Shown here: positions 26,427 to 36,261 of the stretch, in pieces
How positions within the stretch are numbered: position 1 is the stretch's first letter
How the letters are laid out: each line of letters starts with the position of its first letter
Source: Dichotomopilus funicola
Taxonomy: Eukaryota > Ascomycota > Sordariomycetes > Sordariales > Chaetomiaceae
Assembly: GCF_033296635.1 (NCBI RefSeq)
Contig: NW_026944033.1
Span: 62,001 to 126,000 of the forward strand
Direction: 5' to 3'
DNA length: 64,000 nt
Translations under genes and position numbers: made by a program
The notes under the pieces: model-generated
Told to the model about the DNA's origin: nothing
The model's input: the letters and a program-made list of their open reading frames with translations, nothing else
The model's database searches: none

Positions 26427-29081
26427 ATGGCGCTGAACATCACCCACCTCCCGCCGGAGATTCTTCACGCCATTTTTTCCCATGTCGAGCCTCGCGATCT
26501 CGGCTGGCTGCCTCTAACCTGCAGACACTTCAACAATTTCATCAAAGGGAACAACCCCCTATGCCGAGCCATATATTTAAATGTCTTAGTACGATCTTTT
26601 CCCCCCCAGCCCCTGAACCAAACGGCGCGACTGACCCATTCAGGACGAACCACCAAGCCTAGACCTGGACTTTAAGCGCGAGCTCCATGATCTCGTCAGA
26701 TTGGAAAATCTCTGTGCTTCTACCAAAGACACATCCAACGCAGAAATCCAATCCCACCTCCCATTCGTCTACCACACCGTGACACGCCTCCTGTCAAATG
26801 CCGCCAAGATGCCCGCACCCCTCACCACTTCCAAGACCGTCACCGTGGACGACAACAACGTCGAAGACGAGAACGGCTCACGCGAGGTCACCCGAGTTTA
26901 TCTCCAGCCATCCACCGTCTCTCGCAAGTCCCGCGCCCGCACCTACGTCGACTCGGTCATCGCCACGACACTGGGGGACTGTTTCGACCATCCCAGCTCC
27001 CGCCGTAACTTCTTGACTCGTTCGTTTCTGTATGAACGCGCCCGCGCGTTAAAAGTGCCTGGCACCAGCGATGAAGAACACCAGCTGGACAAGTACGGGG
27101 AAGTATCCGGGGACGAGACCGACACGGGATCCGACGTGCAGGTTGACGACGACGAAGGCGAAAGGGCGGCGGGTAGGAGCAGCACGGGAGAGGGGAGCGG
27201 TGCCAGGGCGGAGGGTAGGAGGCCGAGAAGGACAAACACGCGCTTTGGGTGGCGGACCCCAAGGCGGCCGAGGGAGGCGTACCAGATGAGTGCGAAACTG
27301 CATTGTTTGTACGGCTGGGAGCTGGAGTTGAATAATGATGGGTTGGTTCCGGGTGTGTCGGACTCGGATAATCGGAGGCGGGCGATGCTATGGATGCGGC
27401 AGAGAAGGGGGATTTACTCGCTCGCGTGTGCGAAGGTGTATGATTTGCGCGAATACACTGCGGGCACGAAATGGGGGCCGTTTATGGAGGAAAAGGATGG
27501 GGAAGAAGGGGTGAGGGTGGATTGGGAGAAGGTGGAGGCGATCATGCTGGTGTTGGGGACCAACATTCGCAACAAAGGTCTGGAGCGGTTTGAGATATTC
27601 TCGCATTTTTGGGGGCGGCCGTTCGCTGGCACTTGGAACGGGAGTTACATCCCCTGGACGAAGGATAGGGAACAGGGGAAAGAAATCGAAGTCACGGACC
27701 TGGACCAAAGGGATCCATACGGGGTTACGGGAAGCTGGCTACGCGTTGTGAGCTTCTTAGGTAAGTCTTTCCGCTGACATTCACCCAGAAGCTGATACCA
27801 TAATACTCACGCATGGGCCACACACATCCAACAGACTTCAGCGATTTCTTCCACTTCAACTTCCCCGTCGGCGACCGCGCACCCCGCGACGTGCCGCGGG
27901 CACCGCTCGACGCCGGGCAAGCCACCCGGCTCATCCTGATGCGGATCCGCGTGTCCAAAGTCGAGCCACCGGGGCCCGGCGACCACCCGGACCACCCGGT
28001 GACATATTTCACGGGATTTTCGCGCGCGTTGGACGGCACGTGGGATGATAACGCGGATGCTACCATCCGTGGCACGGTGCGTATGACGCCGGAGGGTGAG
28101 GTCCGCTGGACGTCGTACTCGGTGTTTTTGGGCGAGGAGAGGTGGAAGAGTGAGGGTGTGCAGGTGGGGGGGATTAAGTCGGCTAGGGGGGTTGTGGGGA
28201 CGTGGTTTGACAAGTAGGTTTTTTTTTTCTTCTCTCTTGCGTAGATCCTTGGGGATATACCTGGTGAGGTTGGGGTGGGTAGTCACTAACGGCGTTTTCT
28301 TACCAGGGACTTCAACGCCCAAGGTCCTTGCGGCCCGACGGCATCATGGAAAATTTCGGACCGCGACAACACTGCTGACAAGCCTCTGGTGTTATTGGAG
28401 GATCTCTTTCCACTCAGTACTACTTTATGATCCCCGTTCCTGTTCCTGTCTATTTCACCTACTCCTTTCCCTTCCCTCTCATATTTCCCATATTTCAAAG
28501 GATCAGAAAGGACAGATCGTGCTGATGAAATTGGGTTCCTGTCCACAGTAGCCGATGACATAGATGAAGAGATGGACGCTGAAGACGACGACTCAGCAGA
28601 TGAGGTGAACCTCCAGGACCTAGCGCCGTTTGGCCCAGACTGGACTGAATTTGAGCTTGAAGACGAGCTGGATGGGCTGTACTACTTTGACGACGAGGAT
28701 ATTTTTGACGTGGAGGATGTGGTGGCGGAGTTGACGGGGTTGAGCGAGGGGTTTATGAATGGTGAGGGTGGGGGGGATGCTGATGAGGATGAGGATGAGG
28801 ATGAGGTGGATGAGGTGGATGAGGATGGGGAAGATGATTTGGATATGGATGATATGGATGATGGTGAGGTTCTTCATCCCCAGCTTGAGGTGTTGGCCGC
28901 GCTGACCATGGCGAGTCAGGTGATTATGAGCCTTGAGGGCTATGACATCGAGGAGGAGGAGGGGGGTGGGGAGGATGAGATGGATGTGGACTATGATGAT
29001 GATGAGGAGGAGGAGGACAATACCGGGTTTGGTGGGAACGGTGACGGGTCGTTTTTGGCGAGTTTGCTGTACGATTACTAG
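26427..29081 (+). CDS. F-box protein with acidic C-terminal tail, 5 exons
   Basis: Predicted substrate receptor of an SCF ubiquitin ligase, 766 residues. Exons: 26427-26588, 26644-27760, 27835-28213, 28307-28416, 28549-29081. Introns are 55, 74, 93 and 132 nt; all are GT-AG and in phase. The N terminus is a canonical F-box (LPPEILHAIFSHVEPRDLGW, then LPLTCRHFNNFI). The middle contains conserved-looking blocks such as TWNGSYIPWTKD, GVTGSWLRVVSFLDFSDFFHFN and WTSYSVFLGEERWKSEGVQ, of a type seen in fungal F-box proteins that lack WD40 or LRR repeats. The last exon encodes about 178 residues dominated by Asp and Glu, with few basic residues. The target is unknown. The stop at 29079-29081 is reached only if the fourth intron is removed; otherwise a TGA at about 28428 ends the protein. 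Confidence 0.85.
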
Positions 29082-29423
29082 GAAAGGATGGTTCACTCTC
29101 TATCCTTCTTGGCTGCTTGGCTTTGGGGGACGCAGTGGTTCGGGTATGTATTTCTATATGTGTTTAGATTTGTCTCTGGACAGGCGTCGATAATAGCACG
29201 AGTCGCTTGAGGTATATAGTGGAAAGTTGCGCAACACCGCCTTTGCCTGGCCCTCATTCCGTGGTTGACTCACAACCCTCATCAGCTAACCCCCTCTCCC
29301 TCCTCGTCCGTCCGGTCTATCCCCATCGCTGTTTCCAAACAAGCCAAAAAAAGGTAAAACAAATCCAAAAAATAATATAAAAAAAAAGAAAATTAACCAC
29401 CGCCGAGAACAACTCTTCATAAA

Positions 29424-30246
29424 TCAAGCCTTCGCAACCCCCGGATCAGTGTTAAACTTCCCATGCTCACACGTCGCAACCAACGGCCCATTCTCCTCCC
29501 CCGTGCCTAACGCACCCGGCCCACGTCGGTGCATAGTCCCACGCACCGTCGCTAGGCGCTGTCCCACTTGGACTAGCTCACACCGGATAATTACCTCGCC
29601 TCCGACAGGCGCAGGCCGGAGGTAGGTGGTGTTGAGTGTGCGACTGACGCCGAGGTAGGACCAGTAGCCTGGATGGGCGATGATGGCGAGGACGATGGAA
29701 GTGGTGAAATCGAAGATGGAGGCGGTGCAGCCGCCGTCTGTTACGTTGTGAGTGGGAATTGTTAGGGGGTGGGATAGGAGGTTATAGAGGAACATGGAAG
29801 AGGGGGTACGAGTGCGAGTTGGGGAGAGGTAGTTGGGGATCACCAGGGGAGTTGGTTAGTTCAGGGGAGAGGGGGAAAAAAGGACAGAAAAACATACGCA
29901 AGTTCCCCAGACGGTTACAGTGCACCGGTTGCACGACAAAGCTAAACGTCACAGACGGATGGGGGCCGTCGGGTGAGACGGAGACGACTTTGAGATGGGG
30001 GAAGAGGGCTTTGGTCCATTCCTGCGGGTAGGAGGTCCCATGTTAGTGTGTGTAGGATTAACGAGGTACAAGTAGGGTGTCCATAGAGCTTGAAGGGTAA
30101 GGTTGGGAAAGGAGGCTTACCTGGTCGTCGGGGTCGTTGAGAGTGAGCGCAAATTGATCCATTAGCTCGCGGACACGCGCTTCGCCGGTGAGATCGAGGA
30201 AGGAGGATGCATGTTTTTCTGGTTTGCTGGGGGGTGATGAGGGCAT
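29424..30246 (-). CDS. Hotdog-fold thioesterase (PaaI/THEM2-like), 3 exons
   Basis: Predicted acyl-CoA thioesterase, 187 residues. Exons: 30246-30121, 30021-29898, 29737-29424. Introns are 99 and 160 nt, with GTAAGC/CGCAG and GTATGT/ACAG ends. The second joint creates the diagnostic LGNLHGGCTASIFDF, in which His-Gly-Gly (84-86) and Asp93 match the active-site pattern of the PaaI/THEM2 group. The strands after it (TYLRPAPVGGEVIIRCELVQ, RLATVRGTMHRR) complete the hotdog domain. The protein ends in AKA, close to but not matching the SKL-type peroxisomal signal. No mitochondrial presequence is evident. It is divergent from PEX12 with a 723-bp shared upstream region. The substrate is unknown. Confidence 0.85.
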
Positions 30247-30823
30247 GGTTGCTGGTGTTTTGACTGGGGTCAATTTTTGAGGATATAAATTGCAATTGGA
30301 GGTTGAGATTAAGTTAGATGTAACGGAGTTACTAACCTACCTAACTTATAAGTAGAATGCTGCTTCTTTCGAGTCGCGTTCGATGCTAATAGTTAAGATA
30401 AAAGCGATGTAAACAAAAGTCAACAAGTAATTTCAATATCTCTCACACCCAGTCGCATGGACTTGTTCAGCGAATGATCCGAATGAGGGTTATCGCCAAA
30501 TAAATACCCGGGTGGAAGACAACAACCGTCTCACATCGGACTCAATCCGTTTAAGGGGAACCAGATCCAAAGCCAAGGCTTCGCAGCGGGTCTAACCCCG
30601 CGTGCTCCGAGAGACCCCAAATCCCGACGACAGGGGAAGGGACAGCCTCGGCATTGGCGGTTCGTACCCCTGTCATCAGCCGATTATCGAGCCGCTGCGC
30701 CTGTAATCGCGTCGTTCACAAGCCGGGGCAAACACCGGGGCGTTGTCACCTTCACTTTACACTTTCCATCTCTCAACATCGCATCTTCCATCGCTCGACG
30801 TCTCGACCTTCGACTTCCCCTCC

Positions 30824-30850
30824 GACCTCGACCTCGACCTCGACCTCGAC
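30824..30850 (+). repeat. GACCTC hexanucleotide tandem repeat (4.5 copies)
   Basis: Perfect 6-bp units in the presumed 5' leader of PEX12, about 120 bp before its ATG. Confidence 0.9.
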
Positions 30851-30969
30851 TACTTTACCGCGTGAACGATCAAATGCCTCGATAACCCCGAAAGCAAACA
30901 CCAACAAAAAAAACCAACCGAAAACCCAACGGCGCAAAAACACAAAGCAAGACAAGCAAACGGGAGAAA

Positions 30970-32307
30970 ATGGAATTCACCCCCCTCCACTCCCCCCCGG
31001 ACACCCAAAAACCCTCCCTCTTCGAGCTCCTCTCCGAACACCAGCTCTCCACCCTCCTCCCGCCGACCCTCCGCTACCTCCTCACCTTACTCACCCACCG
31101 CTACCCGCGCCACCTGCTCCGCGTCCTCAACTCCTTCGACGAACTCTACGCCCTTGCCGCGCTGCTCGTCGAGGGCCATTATTTGCGCACGCGTGGCGGG
31201 ACGTTTACGGAGTTTTTTTATGGGTTGAAGCGCGAGAGGGCGCTTTTGTCTGGTGGGAATGGGACGATCGGGAGTGGGAATGGGACAGCAGGGGGGGAGA
31301 TACCGCGCGCGACGGCCGCCGCGCCCGGGGTGGTGCGTGACGCGCTGCGATTGAGCAGTCGACGCGGGGATATCTGGCGGAATTTGTTGGTAGTGGTGGG
31401 CGTGCCGTACTTGAAGCGGAAGTTGGATGAGGCGTACGAGGTGGACGCGCCGCGGGCGATGTTGGGGGCCGGGTATAACCAGCGGCCTGGGGCAGACGCA
31501 ACCTGGCGGGAGCGGGTTGGATTTTGGTGGCGGTGGTTTTTGCGGCGGGTGTATCCGAAGGTGAATGCGGTGTATTATTTGGCGGTGTTGGGGTTTAATT
31601 TGGCGTATTTGTTTGATAATTCGCGGTATCATAGTCCGTTGATGTGGTTGGTCAAGACGAGGGTGAGGAGGATGAATGGGGCGGATTATAGGGCATTGGA
31701 GGCGTTGGAGGAGAAGGCGGGGAAGGGCAGTGGGGGGAGGTCGGTGGCGGCTAGGATGATGGGGGGGTTGTCGGTTGTGTTGCCGACGAGTATTTTTGCG
31801 TTGAAGTTTTTGGAGTGGTGGTATGCGTCCGACTTTGCGAAGCAGTTGTCGCGGAAGGCGGCTGAAAGCTTGGATCTTCCGCCGCCGGTGGTGACGGGGT
31901 TGGATGATGGGGTCAAGAAGAAGGGGTTATCGCAAAGGGAAGCTCACGGTGAAAAGCAGGACGAAGAAGCGGAAGAGGAGATCGACGACGAAGAACGGGA
32001 AAGGCGCGCGATCGAAAAGGCCCCGATTGCGGCATCCTCCCTACTTCCCATCTACACGGTGCCTGCACCCACAACCTCGGACCAATGCCCCATCTGCGAG
32101 GGCGACATCACCACCGCCGCGGCGTGTCAGACTGGCGTTGTCTATTGCTTTGCGTGTATCCACAAATGGCTTACTGGGACACACGCGAGGCAAGAGAAAT
32201 TCATGGCCGAACGAGCGGGCAAGTGGGAGAGTGGAGAGGGGAGGTGCGCAGTGACGGGGAGACGTGTGCTAGGAGGGACGGAGGGGCTGCGGAGGATCAT
32301 GGTGTAG
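30970..32307 (+). CDS. pex12: Peroxisomal RING E3 subunit PEX12, single exon
   Basis: Peroxin of the PEX2-PEX10-PEX12 ubiquitin ligase in the peroxisomal membrane, needed to recycle the PTS1 receptor PEX5. The protein has 445 residues and no intron. The N-terminal Pex2/Pex12 region includes KPSLFELLSEHQL, NSFDELYALAALLVEGHYL and a Ser/Gly-rich insert around residues 95-118. It also has RRVYPKVNAVYYLAVLGFNLAYLFDNSRYHSP, which includes membrane segments, and a further hydrophobic stretch (MGGLSVVLPTSIFALKFLEW). After an acidic linker comes the degenerate RING: Cys373, Cys376, Cys386, Cys391 and Cys394 (CPICEGDI, CQTGVVYCFACIHKWL), as in the C5-type finger of PEX12 that binds fewer metals than a full RING. 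The sequence composition flips sharply at about 31190. Confidence 0.95.
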   Translation: MEFTPLHSPPDTQKPSLFELLSEHQLSTLLPPTLRYLLTLLTHRYPRHLLRVLNSFDELYALAALLVEGHYLRTRGGTFTEFFYGLKRERALLSGGNGTIGSGNGTAGGEIPRATAAAPGVVRDALRLSSRRGDIWRNLLVVVGVPYLKRKLDEAYEVDAPRAMLGAGYNQRPGADATWRERVGFWWRWFLRRVYPKVNAVYYLAVLGFNLAYLFDNSRYHSPLMWLVKTRVRRMNGADYRALEALEEKAGKGSGGRSVAARMMGGLSVVLPTSIFALKFLEWWYASDFAKQLSRKAAESLDLPPPVVTGLDDGVKKKGLSQREAHGEKQDEEAEEEIDDEERERRAIEKAPIAASSLLPIYTVPAPTTSDQCPICEGDITTAAACQTGVVYCFACIHKWLTGTHARQEKFMAERAGKWESGEGRCAVTGRRVLGGTEGLRRIMV

Positions 32308-32468
32308 CGGGGACACTGAGAGGTTTAGGTTCTTGGTGCTGGGTTGTAAGTGTAACCAAAGCGGGAGTTGGGTTGATATTATGTACTATGTAATTACAGT
32401 AATTTGTACGATGAGCTATACGAGGCACAGTATACACTCCTTCGCGCCCAGATCAAGCTGACAGCCAC

Positions 32469-33735
32469 CTACAAATCCACCACCGTCACCGGATTCCCCA
32501 ACCTCCCACTATCCCCATACATCAGCGACGCATTCACCATCAACCCCCCATTATTCGTCCCTGGGCCAAGCATAATCCATTTCCACAGAATACACCCAAC
32601 GCCATACCAGATCACATCAAAGGCATCAAACCACCGGGCGCTTGGTATGATATCACCGAGGATACCGTTGGCCGGCCGCGCCATGAGCGACTCGTATGCG
32701 CGCTGGCACTCGTCGTAGTAGACGGCCTCGCGCCCGTGGCCGTAGTGGACGTGGCCAAACACGTGCAGTTTGGGCTTTACGCGCCAGACTTCGTCCAGCA
32801 GGCCTGCGCAGCCGAGGTCTAGGTCGAGGTGGTGGCGCTGCGACAGTTAGCGAGATCTTACTCAGTCCATGGCTAAAGATGGGCTAAAGATGGGAGCCGT
32901 GTGAACTCACCGGAGGCGTGTGAGTGATGAGCACGTCCGTCTCATCCGGGATGCGGCCTTGCCACGGGTGTTTGTCTCGTTGATATTGCAGTCTGCACAT
33001 GTACGTCTCGGTCAGCCCGCCCGTTCCAAAATCAACCTTTCCTAGGTGATCCAAGGTAGGTAGGTATTGTACTCACGCAAACCCCTCTCCACACCACGGC
33101 ACCGCCCCCCAGCCATAAACATTCAACTTCCTCCCCCCCTCAAACTCCAACTCCATCCCCCGATCACACAAATACTCTACCCCACTCCAATCCACTTCCC
33201 TTTTCTCACCCCCCTCCCCTTTCTCCCCCCCTTCTTTCTCTCCCTCACCATTCCCCCCACTCGACATACTCTTCCTAACCACCTCATCAACCCAAGAATC
33301 ATGATTCCCCCCCACCACCACCTTCCACCGATGCGGCAACCCCCTCAACCAATCCACCTGCCTCTGTATCTCCCCCACGGTCCCGTCCACCGTCATATCC
33401 CCGCAGTGAATCAACAAATCCCCCTCTGGCACACTGTCGGGGGATGGGATGATATTGTGCGTGTCCGAGAGACAGACGACGCGTATCGCCCCGCGTTGAC
33501 CTCTCCTCACTCCGCCGTCGGCGTCGGCGTCACCAACGTGGTGGTAACCCCCGGTATATCGTGGTGGAGGCCGGAAGGGGGAACCCCGCAGGGGGAGGAG
33601 GATGTGGCGGTAGAGAAGGGAGGTGAGGTATTGGAGGGGGGAGGCGAGGAGCCAGTCGAGGGGGGTGAGGGGGGACCAGGGGGAGGAGCGGCGGAGGTGG
33701 AGGTGGATGAGGAGGGTGTTTAGGTGGTGGAGCAT
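32469..33735 (-). CDS. Calcineurin-like metallophosphoesterase, 3 exons
   Basis: Predicted dimetal phosphoesterase (MPPED/239FB-like group), 369 residues. Exons: 33735-33077, 32992-32911, 32837-32469. Introns are 84 and 73 nt with GTGAGT donors. All metal-ligand motifs are visible in order: LSDTHN, LLIHCGDM, VVGGNHDSW, ITHTPP (created across the second intron) and FGHVHYGHG. An amphipathic or hydrophobic N terminus (LDWLLASPLQYLTSLLYRHILL) may be a membrane anchor. A Gly/Glu/Lys-rich insert of about 25 residues follows GNHDSW. The ATG at 33735 is the first in frame. The gene converges on PEX12. The physiological substrate of this group in fungi is not established. Confidence 0.9.
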
Positions 33736-34560
33736 TTTGATGGAATTAAGGCGCTGCTGGTAAAGGTGATGAGATGAGGATGAGGGAAAACTGGGCGGGG
33801 TGTGAGTCAATATTGGGCGATCCGAAGTCGGGTATCTAAAGTGAGTTGCTTGGCTGGGGTAAAACTCGGAAGTGAGATCTCAGTGTTTATGGCCGGTATT
33901 GATGACCGGCGGGCCGGTGTTACACCGTTGAGATGTCATGGTGAAAGTGGAAGAAGGGATGAATTGGGAGAAGTGGATCCGGCAGCAAGATCTTGGGATG
34001 AGGCCCGAGGAAACTAATAACCCTAACCCTGTATATATAAACTAACCCTTATTTCAACCGCAGGACAGATTCATCGTCAAAAAGTAGCAGAACATAAATG
34101 TTTATGATTTTGGCTTCTCTATTGCTCATTAAAGGGCCGCTCTCAGTTTCCGAAGGCCCTCGACTCGTCTACAACAAATCAACCAACAGTTACAAGAGAA
34201 CACACAAATCAGACTAGCTGCAAATATTAACATTCAAATTCTAACAAACTAATATGCTTCCTCAGGTATCTCTCGCAAAGCTTAAACTCAAAATCCTTTT
34301 TACTGCCCTCAAGCCCGGCCTAATGCCCATCCATTCCGTTGAGGTCCGTTCCAATGTGCTCTTTTCACCACCCTTCCCCTTTTAACGCCAAATGTACCCA
34401 GAAACACTCGAGAAGGAAAAAAAAAGAGAAATGATACAAAAGAACAAAAGAACAAAAGAAATGAAACCACCACTGCCCACCAACAAAATATTACAACCTT
34501 TCCTTCCCCTTCCCCCCTTGTTTCCCCCCTTTTTTTCCACGCGCTCTCAAATAGTCGCTC
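33736..34560. other. Intergenic
   Basis: Upstream of the phosphoesterase and downstream of the arrestin-like gene. Two telomere-like units (CCCTAA) at about 34020-34031 and AT-rich sequence around 34050-34260. No gene seen. Confidence 0.5.
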
Positions 34561-36261
34561 TCAAACCGTCCTCCTCCCCCACCCCGACTCGCCATACCCA
34601 GGCAACTCCTCACCCACCTGAGCCGCAGGTTGTTGACTCTGCCCGGCACTACTACTGGCAAACATCCAGTCCCCCCTCCCCTCCCTAACCGCCGTACTCT
34701 CATCCGGCACCAGCAACAACCGCGGCCGCAAATGCTCATCCGCAGCAATCTCTTCAAAGCTCGGCGGTCGGTCGGCTGCTTCTTCGTTTTCATCACCACC
34801 TTGGACCTCTTCACCGCTCACCCTCCTCTCGGTTGGTGGTAGAGAATGACGCGGGTTCGACATTGGAGGAGTTGCGGGGGTAGGCGAGCCAGTAAGCGGC
34901 GCAGTCGGCCCGTCTACCGCAACCTGCAGCGGGACAATAAGAGAAATGGTGTTTGCCGACCCGCGGGCGGAGAGGTTGACGGTGAGGTGGGCGGTGTAGA
35001 CGCGGCTGATGATGCAGGAGTGGAAGGTGGGGACGAAGGTTTTTTTGCTTGTTGGGAGGGATAGGGGAATGTTGATTAGGGCTGTTGTTGTTGTGGTCGT
35101 CGACGTAGTCGATGACGAGGCGGTTGGGGTGGATTGTTGGGGTTTGGGAGATCCAGGTGAGGAGAGATGTAGGTCGGAGATATCAAGGTTGCTGCTATTG
35201 CAGCTGCTGTAACCCGAATCGCGCCGCGTCAGAGAAGAAGCCGACGTCCAGGCTGGTTGCTCGGACAGGGTTACTGGGGGGAGAGTGGTGGACATGAAGA
35301 ACTGTCCGCGGCGATCGAGGAGGTAGGGGGTGTTCCACTCGCTGAGGTTGGGAAACGACGAAATGGGCGCGGAGGAAAAGTAGGTGTGGGCCGTGACCTT
35401 GGCAGTGACGCTGGTGATGGTCGGTGGGAGGGTCCGTTGGGACTCCGGGGTGAAGGCGAGTTTGATACGGGCCATCGGGTGGGACATGACGCGGCGGCCG
35501 TCGGGGGAGAGGACCGCGGGGCCGGGTTGTAAGGCCTCGGCTGTGAGGCTGCCGATTTTGGTCGCCAGCAAGTTCTTGCGCAGGGTCTTGGTCTTGGTCA
35601 TGCGGTAGAGTTGGTCTTTGCTGGTGACGTTGAGCGGTGGCTCTTCGGCAGAAGTAGGCATCACGCGGATAGGTTCGATGACCTCCATGATGCGGGTTCG
35701 AACGTCTCCGTCTTCACGGATTACTCGGGCCTTGATGCTGTACTCGACCTGAGCCATGCGCGGGGCCATGTCGTCGCGATCCCAGGTGCCGAGCGTCGGC
35801 GGGAGCCGGACGTGGTGATCTTGCATGGCGGCTGAGAGGCCCGCGTGGTTGCAGGCGTTGATGGTGAGCTGGCTTGGGATAACAAAGTTGAAGGGGATTT
35901 TGTAAGTCCGGTCCGCCTCGAGCACCCGCGGGACGGGGTATGCTGATTCGGAAATGGGCATCACCATCTTGAGGAAGGTGTGGGTGATCTCGTGGGGTGT
36001 GGCCATGCCGTCAAAACTGGTGCGGCTGTGGCCAAGAAGGAGAATCTGAATGGAGTCGAAGCGGACATCGCGCTTCGTCGTAATGACGAGATCGCCGGCC
36101 ACGGGGGAAAGCGAGGTGTAAACCTTGGAGCTGTAGTGGTCCTTGAAAACCAAGTTGATGTCTGATTTGGGGTAGGCTTTCCGCTGGGCATTAGTCGGAG
36201 CTGGGAACGGCGACATTGTGCTCGCAGCCGATGAAGCAATCCAGGAGGAACCCATTTTCAT
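34561..36261 (-). CDS. Arrestin-like (alpha-arrestin type) protein, single exon
   Basis: Predicted trafficking adaptor of the arrestin superfamily, 566 residues from the ATG at 36261 (MKMGSSW). The N-terminal arrestin fold is recognisable from SDINLVFKDHYSSKVYTSLS, GDLVITTKRDVRFDSIQILL, GHSRTSFDG and, later, YKIPFNFVIPSQL, which resembles the family's conserved bilayer-strand blocks. A C-terminal arrestin-like half follows (RIKLAFTPESQRTLPPTI, then ANTISLIVPLQV). The Ser/Thr-rich segment around residues 405-440 looks disordered. The tail contains PPSFEEI and an LPGY motif; LPxY/PPxY peptides bind WW domains of Nedd4/Rsp5 ligases in related adaptors. The frame stays open upstream to about 36513 without another ATG. 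The cargo is unknown. Confidence 0.8.
   Translation of the reverse strand: MKMGSSWIASSAASTMSPFPAPTNAQRKAYPKSDINLVFKDHYSSKVYTSLSPVAGDLVITTKRDVRFDSIQILLLGHSRTSFDGMATPHEITHTFLKMVMPISESAYPVPRVLEADRTYKIPFNFVIPSQLTINACNHAGLSAAMQDHHVRLPPTLGTWDRDDMAPRMAQVEYSIKARVIREDGDVRTRIMEVIEPIRVMPTSAEEPPLNVTSKDQLYRMTKTKTLRKNLLATKIGSLTAEALQPGPAVLSPDGRRVMSHPMARIKLAFTPESQRTLPPTITSVTAKVTAHTYFSSAPISSFPNLSEWNTPYLLDRRGQFFMSTTLPPVTLSEQPAWTSASSLTRRDSGYSSCNSSNLDISDLHLSSPGSPKPQQSTPTASSSTTSTTTTTTALINIPLSLPTSKKTFVPTFHSCIISRVYTAHLTVNLSARGSANTISLIVPLQVAVDGPTAPLTGSPTPATPPMSNPRHSLPPTERRVSGEEVQGGDENEEAADRPPSFEEIAADEHLRPRLLLVPDESTAVREGRGDWMFASSSAGQSQQPAAQVGEELPGYGESGWGRRTV

Noticed and set aside
28620..29096. Minus-strand 158-codon frame rich in Ile/Leu/His
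   Set aside because: Antisense of the Asp/Glu-rich last exon of the F-box gene.
34018..34034. Telomere-like CCCTAA units
   Set aside because: Only about two units, with unique genes on both sides; chance or trivial interstitial match.
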